64,000 nt of DNA from Flavobacterium sp. 123 (GTDB taxonomy: Bacteria > Bacteroidota > Bacteroidia > Flavobacteriales > Flavobacteriaceae): NCBI RefSeq assembly GCF_003634825.1, contig NZ_RBXD01000001.1, positions 1,510,501-1,574,500 of the forward strand, written 5' to 3'. This document shows positions 54,851 through 63,700 of the stretch, in pieces. The notes below the pieces were generated by a model. That model was not told where the DNA came from. It saw only the letters and a list, made by a program, of their open reading frames with translations, and made no database searches. Position numbers and translations under genes: made by a program. Position 1 is the stretch's first letter. Each line of letters begins with the position of its first letter.

Positions 54851-57625
54851 ATGGATAGGTTTTCATTTTTAAACGCAGCACATACAGAATTTTTTGCACA
54901 ATTATACGATCAATATTTAGAAAATCCAGATAGCGTAGAGCCAAGTTGGAGAAGTTTTTTCCAAGGTTTCGATTTTGGGATGTCAACTTATAATGACGAA
55001 AACCCTGTAACTTACATTGCAAATGTAGCCTCTGGAAATGTAGAAGGCCCAGTTGTATCTGAAAAACTCCAAAAAGAGTTTAATGTTTTGAAGTTAATCG
55101 ATGGATATAGATCTCGTGGGCATTTGTTTACCAAAACAAATCCTGTTAGAGAAAGAAGAACATCGTCTCCAACATTAGATATCACTAATTTCGGACTTTC
55201 AGCAGCAGATTTAAATACTGTTTTTGATGCTGCAAAGGTGATTAAAATTGAACCTTGTTCGCTTCAAAAAATCATTGGTCATCTTGAAAATATTTATTGT
55301 CAGCATATTGGAGTTGAGTATATGTACATACGAAATCCAGAAGTGGTGGAATGGATTCAAGATAAAATTGGGGTAAATGATAATCAGCCTAATTTTTCGA
55401 CTGACGAAAAGAAAGCAATTCTTAATAAATTAAACCAAGCGGTTTCTTTCGAAAACTTTTTGCATACTAAATATGTAGGGCAAAAACGTTTCTCACTTGA
55501 AGGAGGAGAATCTATCATTCCAGCACTTGATGCTTTAATTGAAAAAGCTGCCGAAAAAGGAGTAGAACAGTTTGTAATGGGAATGGCTCACCGTGGTCGT
55601 TTGAATGTTTTGGCAAACATTTTCGGAAAATCTACTCAAGATATTTTTAGCGAATTTGACGGTAAAGATTATGATCAAGAATATTTTGATGGAGATGTTA
55701 AGTACCATTTAGGACTTACAGCTGATAAAAAAACAAGTACAGGAAAAAGCATCAATATTAATTTAGCTCCAAACCCTTCGCACTTAGAAACTGTAGGTGC
55801 AGTAATTGAAGGAATTACAAGAGCAAAACAAGAAAAATATTTTCCAGATGATTTCTCAAAAGTGTTGCCTATAGCCGTTCACGGTGATGCTGCAATTGCT
55901 GGACAAGGAATTCTATACGAAATTGTTCAAATGGCACAATTAGATGGATATAAAACTGGAGGAACAATCCATATTGTAATTAACAACCAAGTAGGTTTTA
56001 CAACGAATTATTTAGACGCTCGTTCTTCTAAATATTGTACGGACGTTGCTAAAGTAACATTATCACCGGTATTGCACGTTAATGCAGATGATGCAGAAGC
56101 GGTTGTTCATGCCATGTCATTTGCATTAGATTATAGAATGAAATTTGGTTCAGACGTATTTATAGATTTATTAGGATATAGAAAATATGGTCATAACGAA
56201 GGTGATGAACCTCGTTTTACTCAACCAGTATTGTATAAAATCATTGCTAAACATCAAAATCCAAGAGATATTTACGCAGCTAAATTATTAGAGCAGGGTG
56301 TAATTGACAGTAATTTTGTAAAAGATTTAGAATCAACATACAAACAAGATTTAGATGATAATCTTCAGGCATCTCGTAAAAAAGACCTTACCATAATTAC
56401 TCCTTTCATGAGAAATGAGTGGAAAGGATTTGAGCAAGTGACTGATACACAAATGTTGGAAAGCGTAAATACTTCTTATCCAAAAGAAGGACTTATTTCG
56501 ATTGCAAACGTAATTTGTAACCTTCCAACGGATAAAAAGTTCATTAGTAAAATTCAAAAACTAATCAACGACAGAAAAACTATGGTTTTTGAAACCAACA
56601 AGCTAGACTGGGCTATGGCAGAGCATTTAGCATATGGTTCCTTGTTGAAAGAAGGTTATGATGTTCGTATTTCTGGACAAGATGTTGAGCGTGGGACATT
56701 CTCACACCGTCATGCTGTTGTAAAAGTAGAAGACTCTGAGGAAGAAGTAACATTGTTAAATAACCTTGAAGATGCAAAAGGGAAATTCCATATTTATAAT
56801 TCACTTTTGTCAGAATATGGAGTTTTAGGTTTTGATTATGGGTATGCTTTAGCAAGTCCAAAAACATTGACTATCTGGGAAGCACAATTTGGAGATTTCA
56901 GTAATGGAGCTCAAATTATGATTGACCAATATATTTCTTGTGGAGAAGACAAATGGAACAATCAAAATGGAATTGTTTTATTATTGCCACACGGTTACGA
57001 AGGACAAGGAGCTGAACACTCTTCAGCTAGAATGGAACGTTACCTACAACTTTGTGCTAGACATAATATGTATGTAGCTGATTGTACAACGCCAGCTAAC
57101 TTTTTTCACTTGTTGAGAAGACAAATGAAAACGACTTTCCGTAAACCACTTGTGGTATTTACACCAAAAAGTTTGTTGCGTGATCCAAGAGTTCTTTCTC
57201 CTATTGAAGATTTTGCAAATGGAAGTTTCCAAGAAACATTTGATGATGAAACCGTAAATAAAGAAGAAGTTAAAACATTAGTTTTCTGTACTGGTAAATT
57301 CTATTATGACATCACTGCGGAAAGAGAAAATAACGGACGCAAAGATGTAGCTGTAGTAAGAATAGAACAATTGTTCCCTCTACCAGTGGAACAACTAAAA
57401 GCTATCATAGCTAAATATCCAAACGCAGATGATTATGTTTGGGCACAAGAAGAACCTAAAAACATGGGTGCTTATAGTTATATGTTGATGAATTTTGATT
57501 TAGTAAAATGGAGATTGGCTTCGCTTAAAGCATATGCAGCACCAGCTTCAGGAAGTTATACTAGAGCAAAACGTCGTCAGGCTGATGCCGTTCGAATGGT
57601 ATTTGATAAAAATTTATTTAGATAA
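54851..57625 (+). CDS. sucA: 2-oxoglutarate dehydrogenase E1 component
   Basis: The 924-residue enzyme has the short N-terminal E2-binding segment (FAQLYDQYLENPDSVEPSWRSFFQGF). The thiamine diphosphate domain has GMAHRGRLNVLANI, HGDAAIAGQGILYEIVQM, INNQVGFTT and GHNEGDEPRFTQP. The transketolase-like pyrimidine domain contains GQDVERGTFSHRHAVV and LLPHGYEGQGAEHSSARMERYLQLC. It decarboxylates 2-oxoglutarate in the citric acid cycle. sucB follows after 75 bases, with an AT-rich repeat in the gap; the E3 gene is not in the window. Confidence 0.97.
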   Translation: MDRFSFLNAAHTEFFAQLYDQYLENPDSVEPSWRSFFQGFDFGMSTYNDENPVTYIANVASGNVEGPVVSEKLQKEFNVLKLIDGYRSRGHLFTKTNPVRERRTSSPTLDITNFGLSAADLNTVFDAAKVIKIEPCSLQKIIGHLENIYCQHIGVEYMYIRNPEVVEWIQDKIGVNDNQPNFSTDEKKAILNKLNQAVSFENFLHTKYVGQKRFSLEGGESIIPALDALIEKAAEKGVEQFVMGMAHRGRLNVLANIFGKSTQDIFSEFDGKDYDQEYFDGDVKYHLGLTADKKTSTGKSININLAPNPSHLETVGAVIEGITRAKQEKYFPDDFSKVLPIAVHGDAAIAGQGILYEIVQMAQLDGYKTGGTIHIVINNQVGFTTNYLDARSSKYCTDVAKVTLSPVLHVNADDAEAVVHAMSFALDYRMKFGSDVFIDLLGYRKYGHNEGDEPRFTQPVLYKIIAKHQNPRDIYAAKLLEQGVIDSNFVKDLESTYKQDLDDNLQASRKKDLTIITPFMRNEWKGFEQVTDTQMLESVNTSYPKEGLISIANVICNLPTDKKFISKIQKLINDRKTMVFETNKLDWAMAEHLAYGSLLKEGYDVRISGQDVERGTFSHRHAVVKVEDSEEEVTLLNNLEDAKGKFHIYNSLLSEYGVLGFDYGYALASPKTLTIWEAQFGDFSNGAQIMIDQYISCGEDKWNNQNGIVLLLPHGYEGQGAEHSSARMERYLQLCARHNMYVADCTTPANFFHLLRRQMKTTFRKPLVVFTPKSLLRDPRVLSPIEDFANGSFQETFDDETVNKEEVKTLVFCTGKFYYDITAERENNGRKDVAVVRIEQLFPLPVEQLKAIIAKYPNADDYVWAQEEPKNMGAYSYMLMNFDLVKWRLASLKAYAAPASGSYTRAKRRQADAVRMVFDKNLFR

Positions 57626-57667
57626 AAATTGTTTCAGGTTTGAAGCTGTATAGTTTGAACCAAATTA

Positions 57668-57696
57668 AAATTTAAAATTCATAATTTAAAATAATA
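57668..57696. repeat. AT-rich intergenic repeat between sucA and sucB
   Basis: AATTTAAAATTCATAATTTA and flanks match the nuo-gap copies at 40591-40620 and 43003-43030. It ends five bases before the sucB start codon. Confidence 0.5.
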
Positions 57697-57700
57697 GAAC

Positions 57701-58939
57701 ATGATTTTAGAAATGAAAGTCCCATCACCAGGGGAATCTATAAAAGAAGTTGAAATTGCAACATGGTTAGTAAAAGATGGTGACTATGTAGAAAAAGACC
57801 AGGCCATAGCTGAGGTTGATTCAGATAAAGCAACATTAGAATTGCCAGCAGAAGCTAGCGGAATTATTACCTTAAAAGCAGAAGAAGGTGATGCAGTTGC
57901 CGTTGGAGCAGTAGTTTGTCATATTGATACAGCTGCAGCAAAACCAGCTGGTTCAGCTCCGGCTCCTGCAGCAGTAGTTGCTAATCCCGAAGCTTCGGGA
58001 CCAAAGGCTGAAGTAAAAGCAGAAGCTCCTGCAGCAGCACCAGTTGCAGCAGCGACATATGCTTCAGGAACACCTTCGCCAGCAGCGAGAAAAATATTAG
58101 AGGAAAAAAATATTGCTCCGGCTTCTATAACAGGAACAGGAAAAGATGGAAGAATCACTAAAGATGATGCTGTAAATGCAGTACCATCTATGGGAACTCC
58201 AACTGGAGGTTCTCGTGGTACTGAAAGAACAAAATTATCAATGTTGCGTCGTAAAGTTGCAGAAAGATTAGTTGCTGCTAAAAATGATACGGCCATGTTA
58301 ACTACTTTCAATGAAGTAAACATGACACCAATCAATACGTTGCGTAACGAATACAAAGACGCCTTCAAAGCGAAACACGGTGGAATAGGGTTGGGTTATA
58401 TGTCTTTCTTTACAAAAGCGGTAACAAGAGCTCTACAATTATATCCAGATGTGAACTCTATGATGGACGGAGATTATAAAATAGGATATGATTTCTGTGA
58501 TATTTCAATTGCAGTTTCTGGACCAAAAGGATTAATGGTTCCTGTAGTTCGTAATGCTGAAAATTTGACTTTCCGTGGTATTGAAGCGGATATTAAACGT
58601 TTAGCGATTAAAGCTCGTGACGGACAAATTACAGTTGATGATATGACTGGAGGAACATTTACTATTACTAACGGTGGTGTTTTTGGAAGTATGTTATCTA
58701 CGCCAATTATCAATCCTCCACAATCAGGAATTTTAGGAATGCACAATATTATTGAGCGTCCTATTGCTGTAAATGGTAAAGTTGAAATTCACCCAATGAT
58801 GTACGTAGCGCTTTCTTATGACCACAGAATTATCGATGGTCGTGAGTCGGTAGGATTCTTAGTTGCTGTAAAAGAAGCATTAGAAAATCCAGTAGCATTA
58901 TTGTGTGATAACAATCCTAAAAAAGCATTTGAATTGTAA
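57701..58939 (+). CDS. sucB: 2-oxoglutarate dehydrogenase E2 component (dihydrolipoyl succinyltransferase)
   Basis: The 412-residue protein has one lipoyl domain (about 1-76, Lys43 in [14 protein letters not shown]) and a long Ala/Pro-rich linker (about 77-125). A peripheral E1/E3-binding domain follows (about 127-160, [27 protein letters not shown]). The catalytic domain (about 180-412) ends in [15 protein letters not shown] with catalytic His and Asp. It makes succinyl-CoA. A terminator follows. A decayed 78-bp copy of codons within [19 protein letters not shown] lies at 60331-60408, beyond the MFS gene. Confidence 0.97.
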   Translation: MILEMKVPSPGESIKEVEIATWLVKDGDYVEKDQAIAEVDSDKATLELPAEASGIITLKAEEGDAVAVGAVVCHIDTAAAKPAGSAPAPAAVVANPEASGPKAEVKAEAPAAAPVAAATYASGTPSPAARKILEEKNIAPASITGTGKDGRITKDDAVNAVPSMGTPTGGSRGTERTKLSMLRRKVAERLVAAKNDTAMLTTFNEVNMTPINTLRNEYKDAFKAKHGGIGLGYMSFFTKAVTRALQLYPDVNSMMDGDYKIGYDFCDISIAVSGPKGLMVPVVRNAENLTFRGIEADIKRLAIKARDGQITVDDMTGGTFTITNGGVFGSMLSTPIINPPQSGILGMHNIIERPIAVNGKVEIHPMMYVALSYDHRIIDGRESVGFLVAVKEALENPVALLCDNNPKKAFEL

Positions 58940-58959
58940 TTCAATAAACACATAAATAG

Positions 58960-58996
58960 CAAATCCGTTTAGAGAGTTTTCTAAACGGATTTTTTG
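58960..58996 (+). terminator. Terminator of sucA-sucB
   Basis: AAATCCGTTTAGA and TCTAAACGGATTT pair perfectly around a six-base loop and end in a T-run, about 20 bases after the sucB stop. Confidence 0.9.
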
Positions 58997-59025
58997 TTTA
59001 TTTGTCTTTCTAATCAATACTATTT

Positions 59026-60261
59026 ATGGCGTCAAATAAAAAACAAGCTGCTATCGGCTTTATCTTCATCACTATGTTAATTGATATAATAGGTTGGGGT
59101 ATTATTATTCCAGTTATCCCAAAATTGATTAAAGAGTTAATTCATGGAGATGTTAGTGAGGCGGCAAAATATGGCGGCTGGTTAACATTTGCGTATGCGA
59201 TAACCCAATTTATATTTGCGCCTTTAATAGGTAATTTGAGTGATAAATTTGGGCGTAGACCCATAATTCTAATTTCGCTTTTTGCATTTTCGCTAGATTA
59301 TATTTTGTTAGCACTTGCCCCAACCATTACATGGTTATTTATTGGAAGAATAATTGCAGGATTAACAGGAGCAAGTATCTCAACTGCTTCGGCCTATATA
59401 GCTGATGTGAGTACGCCAGAGAATAGAGCCAAAAACTTCGGAATGATTGGTGTGGCTTTTGGGCTAGGATTTATAATTGGGCCCATTATAGGAGGTGGAT
59501 TAGGACATTACGGGTCTAGACTTCCGTTTTACGCAGCTGCCGTTTTGTGCTTGCTGAATTTCCTTTACGGTTATTTTATTTTGCCTGAATCATTATCAAA
59601 AGAAAATAGAAGACCCATTAATTTAAAAAGAGCCAACCCAATTGGTGTTTTTTTAAATTTAAAGAAATACCCTTCTCTTTACGGATTGTTAATTGCGTTG
59701 TTTTTGATTTACGTTGCGGCTCATGCGGTTGAAAGTAACTGGAGTTATTTTACGATGTACAAATTTAGTTGGGACGAAAAAATGGTTGGAATTTCGTTGG
59801 GTGTAGTAGGGGTTTTGGTGAGTCTTGTTCAAGGAGGTTTGATACGATGGACTAGTCGAAAACTAGGGAATGAAATAAGTATTTATGTTGGAATGGCTTT
59901 GTATACCCTTGCCATGTTTTTGTTTGCTTTTGTTTCAGAAAGCTGGATGATGTTTCTCTTTTTGATTCCGTATTGTCTTGCTGGAATCGCAGGTCCTGCA
60001 TTGCGAGCTATAATTTCAAATCATGTTTTGCCGTCAGAACAAGGCGAAATTCAAGGCACAATTGCGAGTTTAATGAGTGCTGCAACTATTATTGGACCGC
60101 CAGTAATGTCAAGTCTTTTTTATTATTTTACGCATAAAGAATCGCCATTTGAATTTGCGGGAATGCCATTTATTCTCGGAGGTTTTTTAATGATGATTAG
60201 TGGTATTGTTGCTTATTTTTCTTTGAAAAAGTATGGTACTTCAAATACAGACAATGATTAA
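59026..60261 (+). CDS. MFS exporter, TetA-like
   Basis: The 411-residue inner-membrane protein has 12 predicted helices. It carries the MFS motif GNLSDKFGRRPIILIS (about 66-81) between helices 2 and 3 and the antiporter motif GVAFGLGFIIGPIIGGGLG in helix 5, as in the TetA/multidrug drug:proton antiporters. The first helix has DIIGWGIIIPVIPKLI with the Asp common in this group. Substrate cannot be read; tetracycline export should not be assumed. It is a single-gene unit between the sucB terminator and a non-coding stretch that holds a sucB remnant. Confidence 0.9.
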   Translation: MASNKKQAAIGFIFITMLIDIIGWGIIIPVIPKLIKELIHGDVSEAAKYGGWLTFAYAITQFIFAPLIGNLSDKFGRRPIILISLFAFSLDYILLALAPTITWLFIGRIIAGLTGASISTASAYIADVSTPENRAKNFGMIGVAFGLGFIIGPIIGGGLGHYGSRLPFYAAAVLCLLNFLYGYFILPESLSKENRRPINLKRANPIGVFLNLKKYPSLYGLLIALFLIYVAAHAVESNWSYFTMYKFSWDEKMVGISLGVVGVLVSLVQGGLIRWTSRKLGNEISIYVGMALYTLAMFLFAFVSESWMMFLFLIPYCLAGIAGPALRAIISNHVLPSEQGEIQGTIASLMSAATIIGPPVMSSLFYYFTHKESPFEFAGMPFILGGFLMMISGIVAYFSLKKYGTSNTDND

Positions 60262-60330
60262 AGTAATCCATAATTTTTTTCCCTTTCATTAAGGATATGG
60301 GTTACAATAAGTTTGTGTAGGGTTAATGTA

Positions 60331-60408
60331 TATATTTCAATTACAGTTTCTGGATCAAAGGGGTTAATGGTTCCTTTAGTTCGTAATACTGAGAATTTTA
60401 CTTTCCGT
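60331..60408 (+). pseudogene. Decayed 78-bp duplicate of the sucB catalytic region
   Basis: Aligned by eye without gaps to 58499-58576 in sucB, about 10 of 78 bases differ. In the matching frame it reads ISITVSGSKGLMVPLVRN and then TENFTFR before a stop, against [18 protein letters not shown] and AENLTFR in sucB. Most changes are silent or mild, so it came from a working E2 gene. No further sucB-like sequence is evident on either side, and no start or RBS is present. Confidence 0.85.
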
Positions 60409-60680
60409 ATCTACTAATTTTTTTTACGGTATTCTTTGTTTTTTAGTTTCAAAAAAACACAAAATATATTTTTATTGCTAATTATTTGCAAAAAAATAAT
60501 TCAACACTACAACATCACCACAACATCCCTGATAAAACGATTTAATATTTTTAAAATATTTATTGAAATAGTTTATTCTAATCCCTAATATAGCCTTAGT
60601 TTCAAGGAGGTGGTTCTTAAATATCTCAAATGTATAGTTTTAACATAGTTCCTATTTTATCTTCAAAAATAATTCAATTC

Positions 60681-60688
60681 TATATTTG
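60681..60688 (+). promoter_or_regulatory. Possible -7 element of the large secreted protein
   Basis: TATATTTG fits TAnnTTTG and lies 24 bases before the start. A TTG at the usual upstream distance is missing. Confidence 0.4.
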
Positions 60689-60711
60689 AGAATAATTAAA
60701 TAACTAATATT

Positions 60712-63700
60712 ATGAGAAAAATTACTTTAACTTTTTTCCTTTTTTTATTTGAAATAGGTTTTTCACAAAGTGCCCCTATTACATTTGAATCTGGAGAACC
60801 TGGTTCAACATGGACGTTTACGACATTTGAGAATGGTGGTGGATTAGGATATGAAAAAGTAGCGAATCCTGATGCATCTGGAATCAACACCTCTGCAACA
60901 GTAGCTAAATTTACAGCACTTACTACTGCTGCAGGAGCAGCACCCTGGGCAGGATGTGAAACCAAGCATGGTTCTGATATTGGAACTTTTACGTTGTCTA
61001 CTAGTAATAGTACGATTAAAATCATGGTATGGAAATCGGTTATCAGTGATGTTGGGATAAAATTTGCCATTGCAAATGGTGGTGCTCAGCCAGAGATTAA
61101 AGTAGCAAATACAAAAATCAACCAATGGGAAGAATTGACTTTTGATTTTTCAGGAAAAATTGGATTGTTTGAGACAATTAATATTGACCAAATAATATTT
61201 TTTCCAGATTTTCAGGCAAGGACTACAGAGAATGTTTGTTATTTTGACAATGTAACTTTCTCTGCAAAAACAGGAACATCAGGTGGAACAACAACAAGTA
61301 CATCCCCTACTTTACCAATGGATTTTGAATCATCAACAATTGCTTATTCATTTGTCGATTTTGATGGAGGTTTAGCAACTAAAATTGCGAACCCACATAA
61401 CACTGGGATCAATACTAGTGCAACTGTAGCACAAATGGTAAAAGGCGCAGGACAACCTTGGGCAGGAAGCAAAATAGTACTGGCATCACCAGTAGATTTC
61501 ACTACTAATAAATTATTCAAAATAAAAGTTTGGTCACCAGTAGCTGGTAAAAAACTATTATTAAAATTTGAAGGAGCAGGAGCAGCATTCGAAAAAGAAT
61601 CAACAGGAGTTACCGCTGCAAATGCATGGGAAGAATTGAGTTTTGATTTCACCGGAGTAGCAGGAGTAAACAACTTGAATGACAATATGGTTTTCATATT
61701 TGATTTAGGAACAGTAGGAGACGGAAGTTCTAATTCAACGTATTTATTTGATGACGTATCTCAAACTACTGTTTCAGGCGGAACAGGAAGTACATTAACA
61801 CAAATGAGTTTGCCAACCACTTTTGATGACGCTACGGTTGATTACGGACTAATTGGATTTGGAGGAGCGGAAGCATCGACAGTAGTAGTTGACCCAACGT
61901 TGTCCACAAACAAAGTAGTTAAGGTAATCAAATCAGCTACAGCGGAACTTTGGGCAGGAACTACCGTTTCGGCCGCAGCAGGATTAGGATTTAGTAGTGC
62001 GATACCATTTAGTGCAACCGCTACAAAAATGAATGTTAGAGTATGGTCGCCAACTGCTGGAATTCCAGTTCGATTAAAAGTAGAGGATCACAATGACAAT
62101 ACACATACAGTAGAAACAGAAGCTACAGTAACTACGGCTTCGGGATGGCAAACTTTAGAATTCAATTTTGCTAATCAAGCAGCAGGAACTGCGGCATTGA
62201 ATTTAGCCTTTGTATATGATAAAGCTTCTATATTCTTCAACTTTGGAACAACCGGAGCAGTAGCTGGAGAAAAAACGTACTACTTTGATGATGTTGCTTT
62301 TGGAGCAGCGGCGCCAACAACAAGTACATCCCCTACTTTACCAATGGATTTTGAATCATCAACAATTGCTTACTCATTTGTCGATTTTGATGGAGGTTTA
62401 GCAACTAAAATTGTGAACCCCCATAACACTGGGATTAATACTAGTGCAACTGCAGCACAAATGGTAAAGGGCGCAGGACAACCTTGGGCAGGAAGCAAAA
62501 TAGTACTGGCATCACCAGTAGATTTCACTACTAATAAATTATTCAAAATAAAAGTTTGGTCACCAGTAGCTGGTAAAAAACTATTATTAAAATTTGAAGG
62601 AGCAGGAGCAGCATTCGAAAAAGAATCAACAGGAGTTACCGCTGCAAATGCATGGGAAGAATTGAGTTTTGATTTCACTGGAGTAGCAGGAGTAAACAAC
62701 TTGAATGACAATATGGTTTTCATATTTGATTTAGGAACAGTAGGAGACGGAAGTTCTAATTCAACGTATTTATTTGATGACGTATCTCAAACTACTGTTT
62801 CAGGCGGAACAGGAAGTACATTAACACAAATGAGTTTGCCAACCACTTTTGATGACGCTACGGTTGATTACGGACTAATTGGATTTGGAGGAGCGGAAGC
62901 ATCGACAGTAGTAGTTGACCCAACGTTGTCCACAAACAAAGTAGTTAAGGTAATCAAATCAGCTGCAGCGGAACTTTGGGCAGGAACTACCGTTTCGGCC
63001 GCAGCAGGATTAGGATTTAGTAGTGCGATACCATTTAGTGCAACCGCTACAAAAATGAATGTTAGAGTATGGTCACCAACTGCTGGAATTCCAGTTCGAT
63101 TAAAAGTAGAGGATCACAATGACAATACACATACAGTAGAAACAGAAGCTACAGTAACTACGGCTTCGGGATGGCAAACTTTAGAATTCAATTTTGCTAA
63201 TCAAGCAGCAGGAACTGCGGCATTGAATTTAGCCTTTGTATATGATAAAGCGTCCATCTTCTTCAACTTCGGAACAACTGGAGCAGTAGCTGGAGAAAAA
63301 ACGTACTACTTTGATGATGTTGCTTTTGGAGCTACAACACCAGTTGTAACTGCTCCAATCACAGCTGCACCAACACCTCCAGCAAGAAATGTTGCTGATG
63401 TAAAATCAGTTTTCAGTGGTGCATATGCAGATATTGCTGGTACAAGTTGGAATGAAAACTGGGGGCAGTCTACTGTTTCGGAAGAAGTTTCGATTGTTGG
63501 CGATGCTACAAAAAAATTATCAAATCTTAATTACCAAGGCGTTGTTCCAACAACAGGAATTGATGCAACAGGAATGACGCAATTGCATTTGGATATTTGG
63601 ACACCAGATTGTACTGCTTTTGATGTTTATTTGATTAATCCAGGACCAGTAGAACAAAAAGTTACATTGACACCTACCTTATCAGGTTGGAATAGTTTTG

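Larger units (their letters stand above)
60262..60711. other. 450-bp intergenic region with a gene remnant
   Basis: No intact gene is seen. The left part holds a 78-bp decayed copy of sucB (60331-60408). The rest is AT-rich. A TATATTTG at 60681-60688 may be the -7 element for the large secreted protein. Confidence 0.7.

Noticed and set aside
57919..58368. 149-codon minus-strand open frame in sucB
   Set aside because: It is opposite the Ala/Pro-rich linker of sucB, whose composition keeps the other strand open. No start signals or conserved motif.
59026..60261. MFS gene as a proven tetracycline resistance gene
   Set aside because: Only general drug:proton antiporter motifs are visible; the substrate cannot be assigned, and there is no mobile element next to it.
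60604..60612. AAGGAGGTG, a perfect Shine-Dalgarno-like word
   Set aside because: No start codon with a useful frame follows at the proper distance, and this group seldom uses such sequences; likely chance.
61344..61697. Minus-strand open frame inside the repeat protein, with a twin at 62370-62723
   Set aside because: Both are shadows of the duplicated plus-strand gene; their identity only reflects the 1,026-bp repeat.
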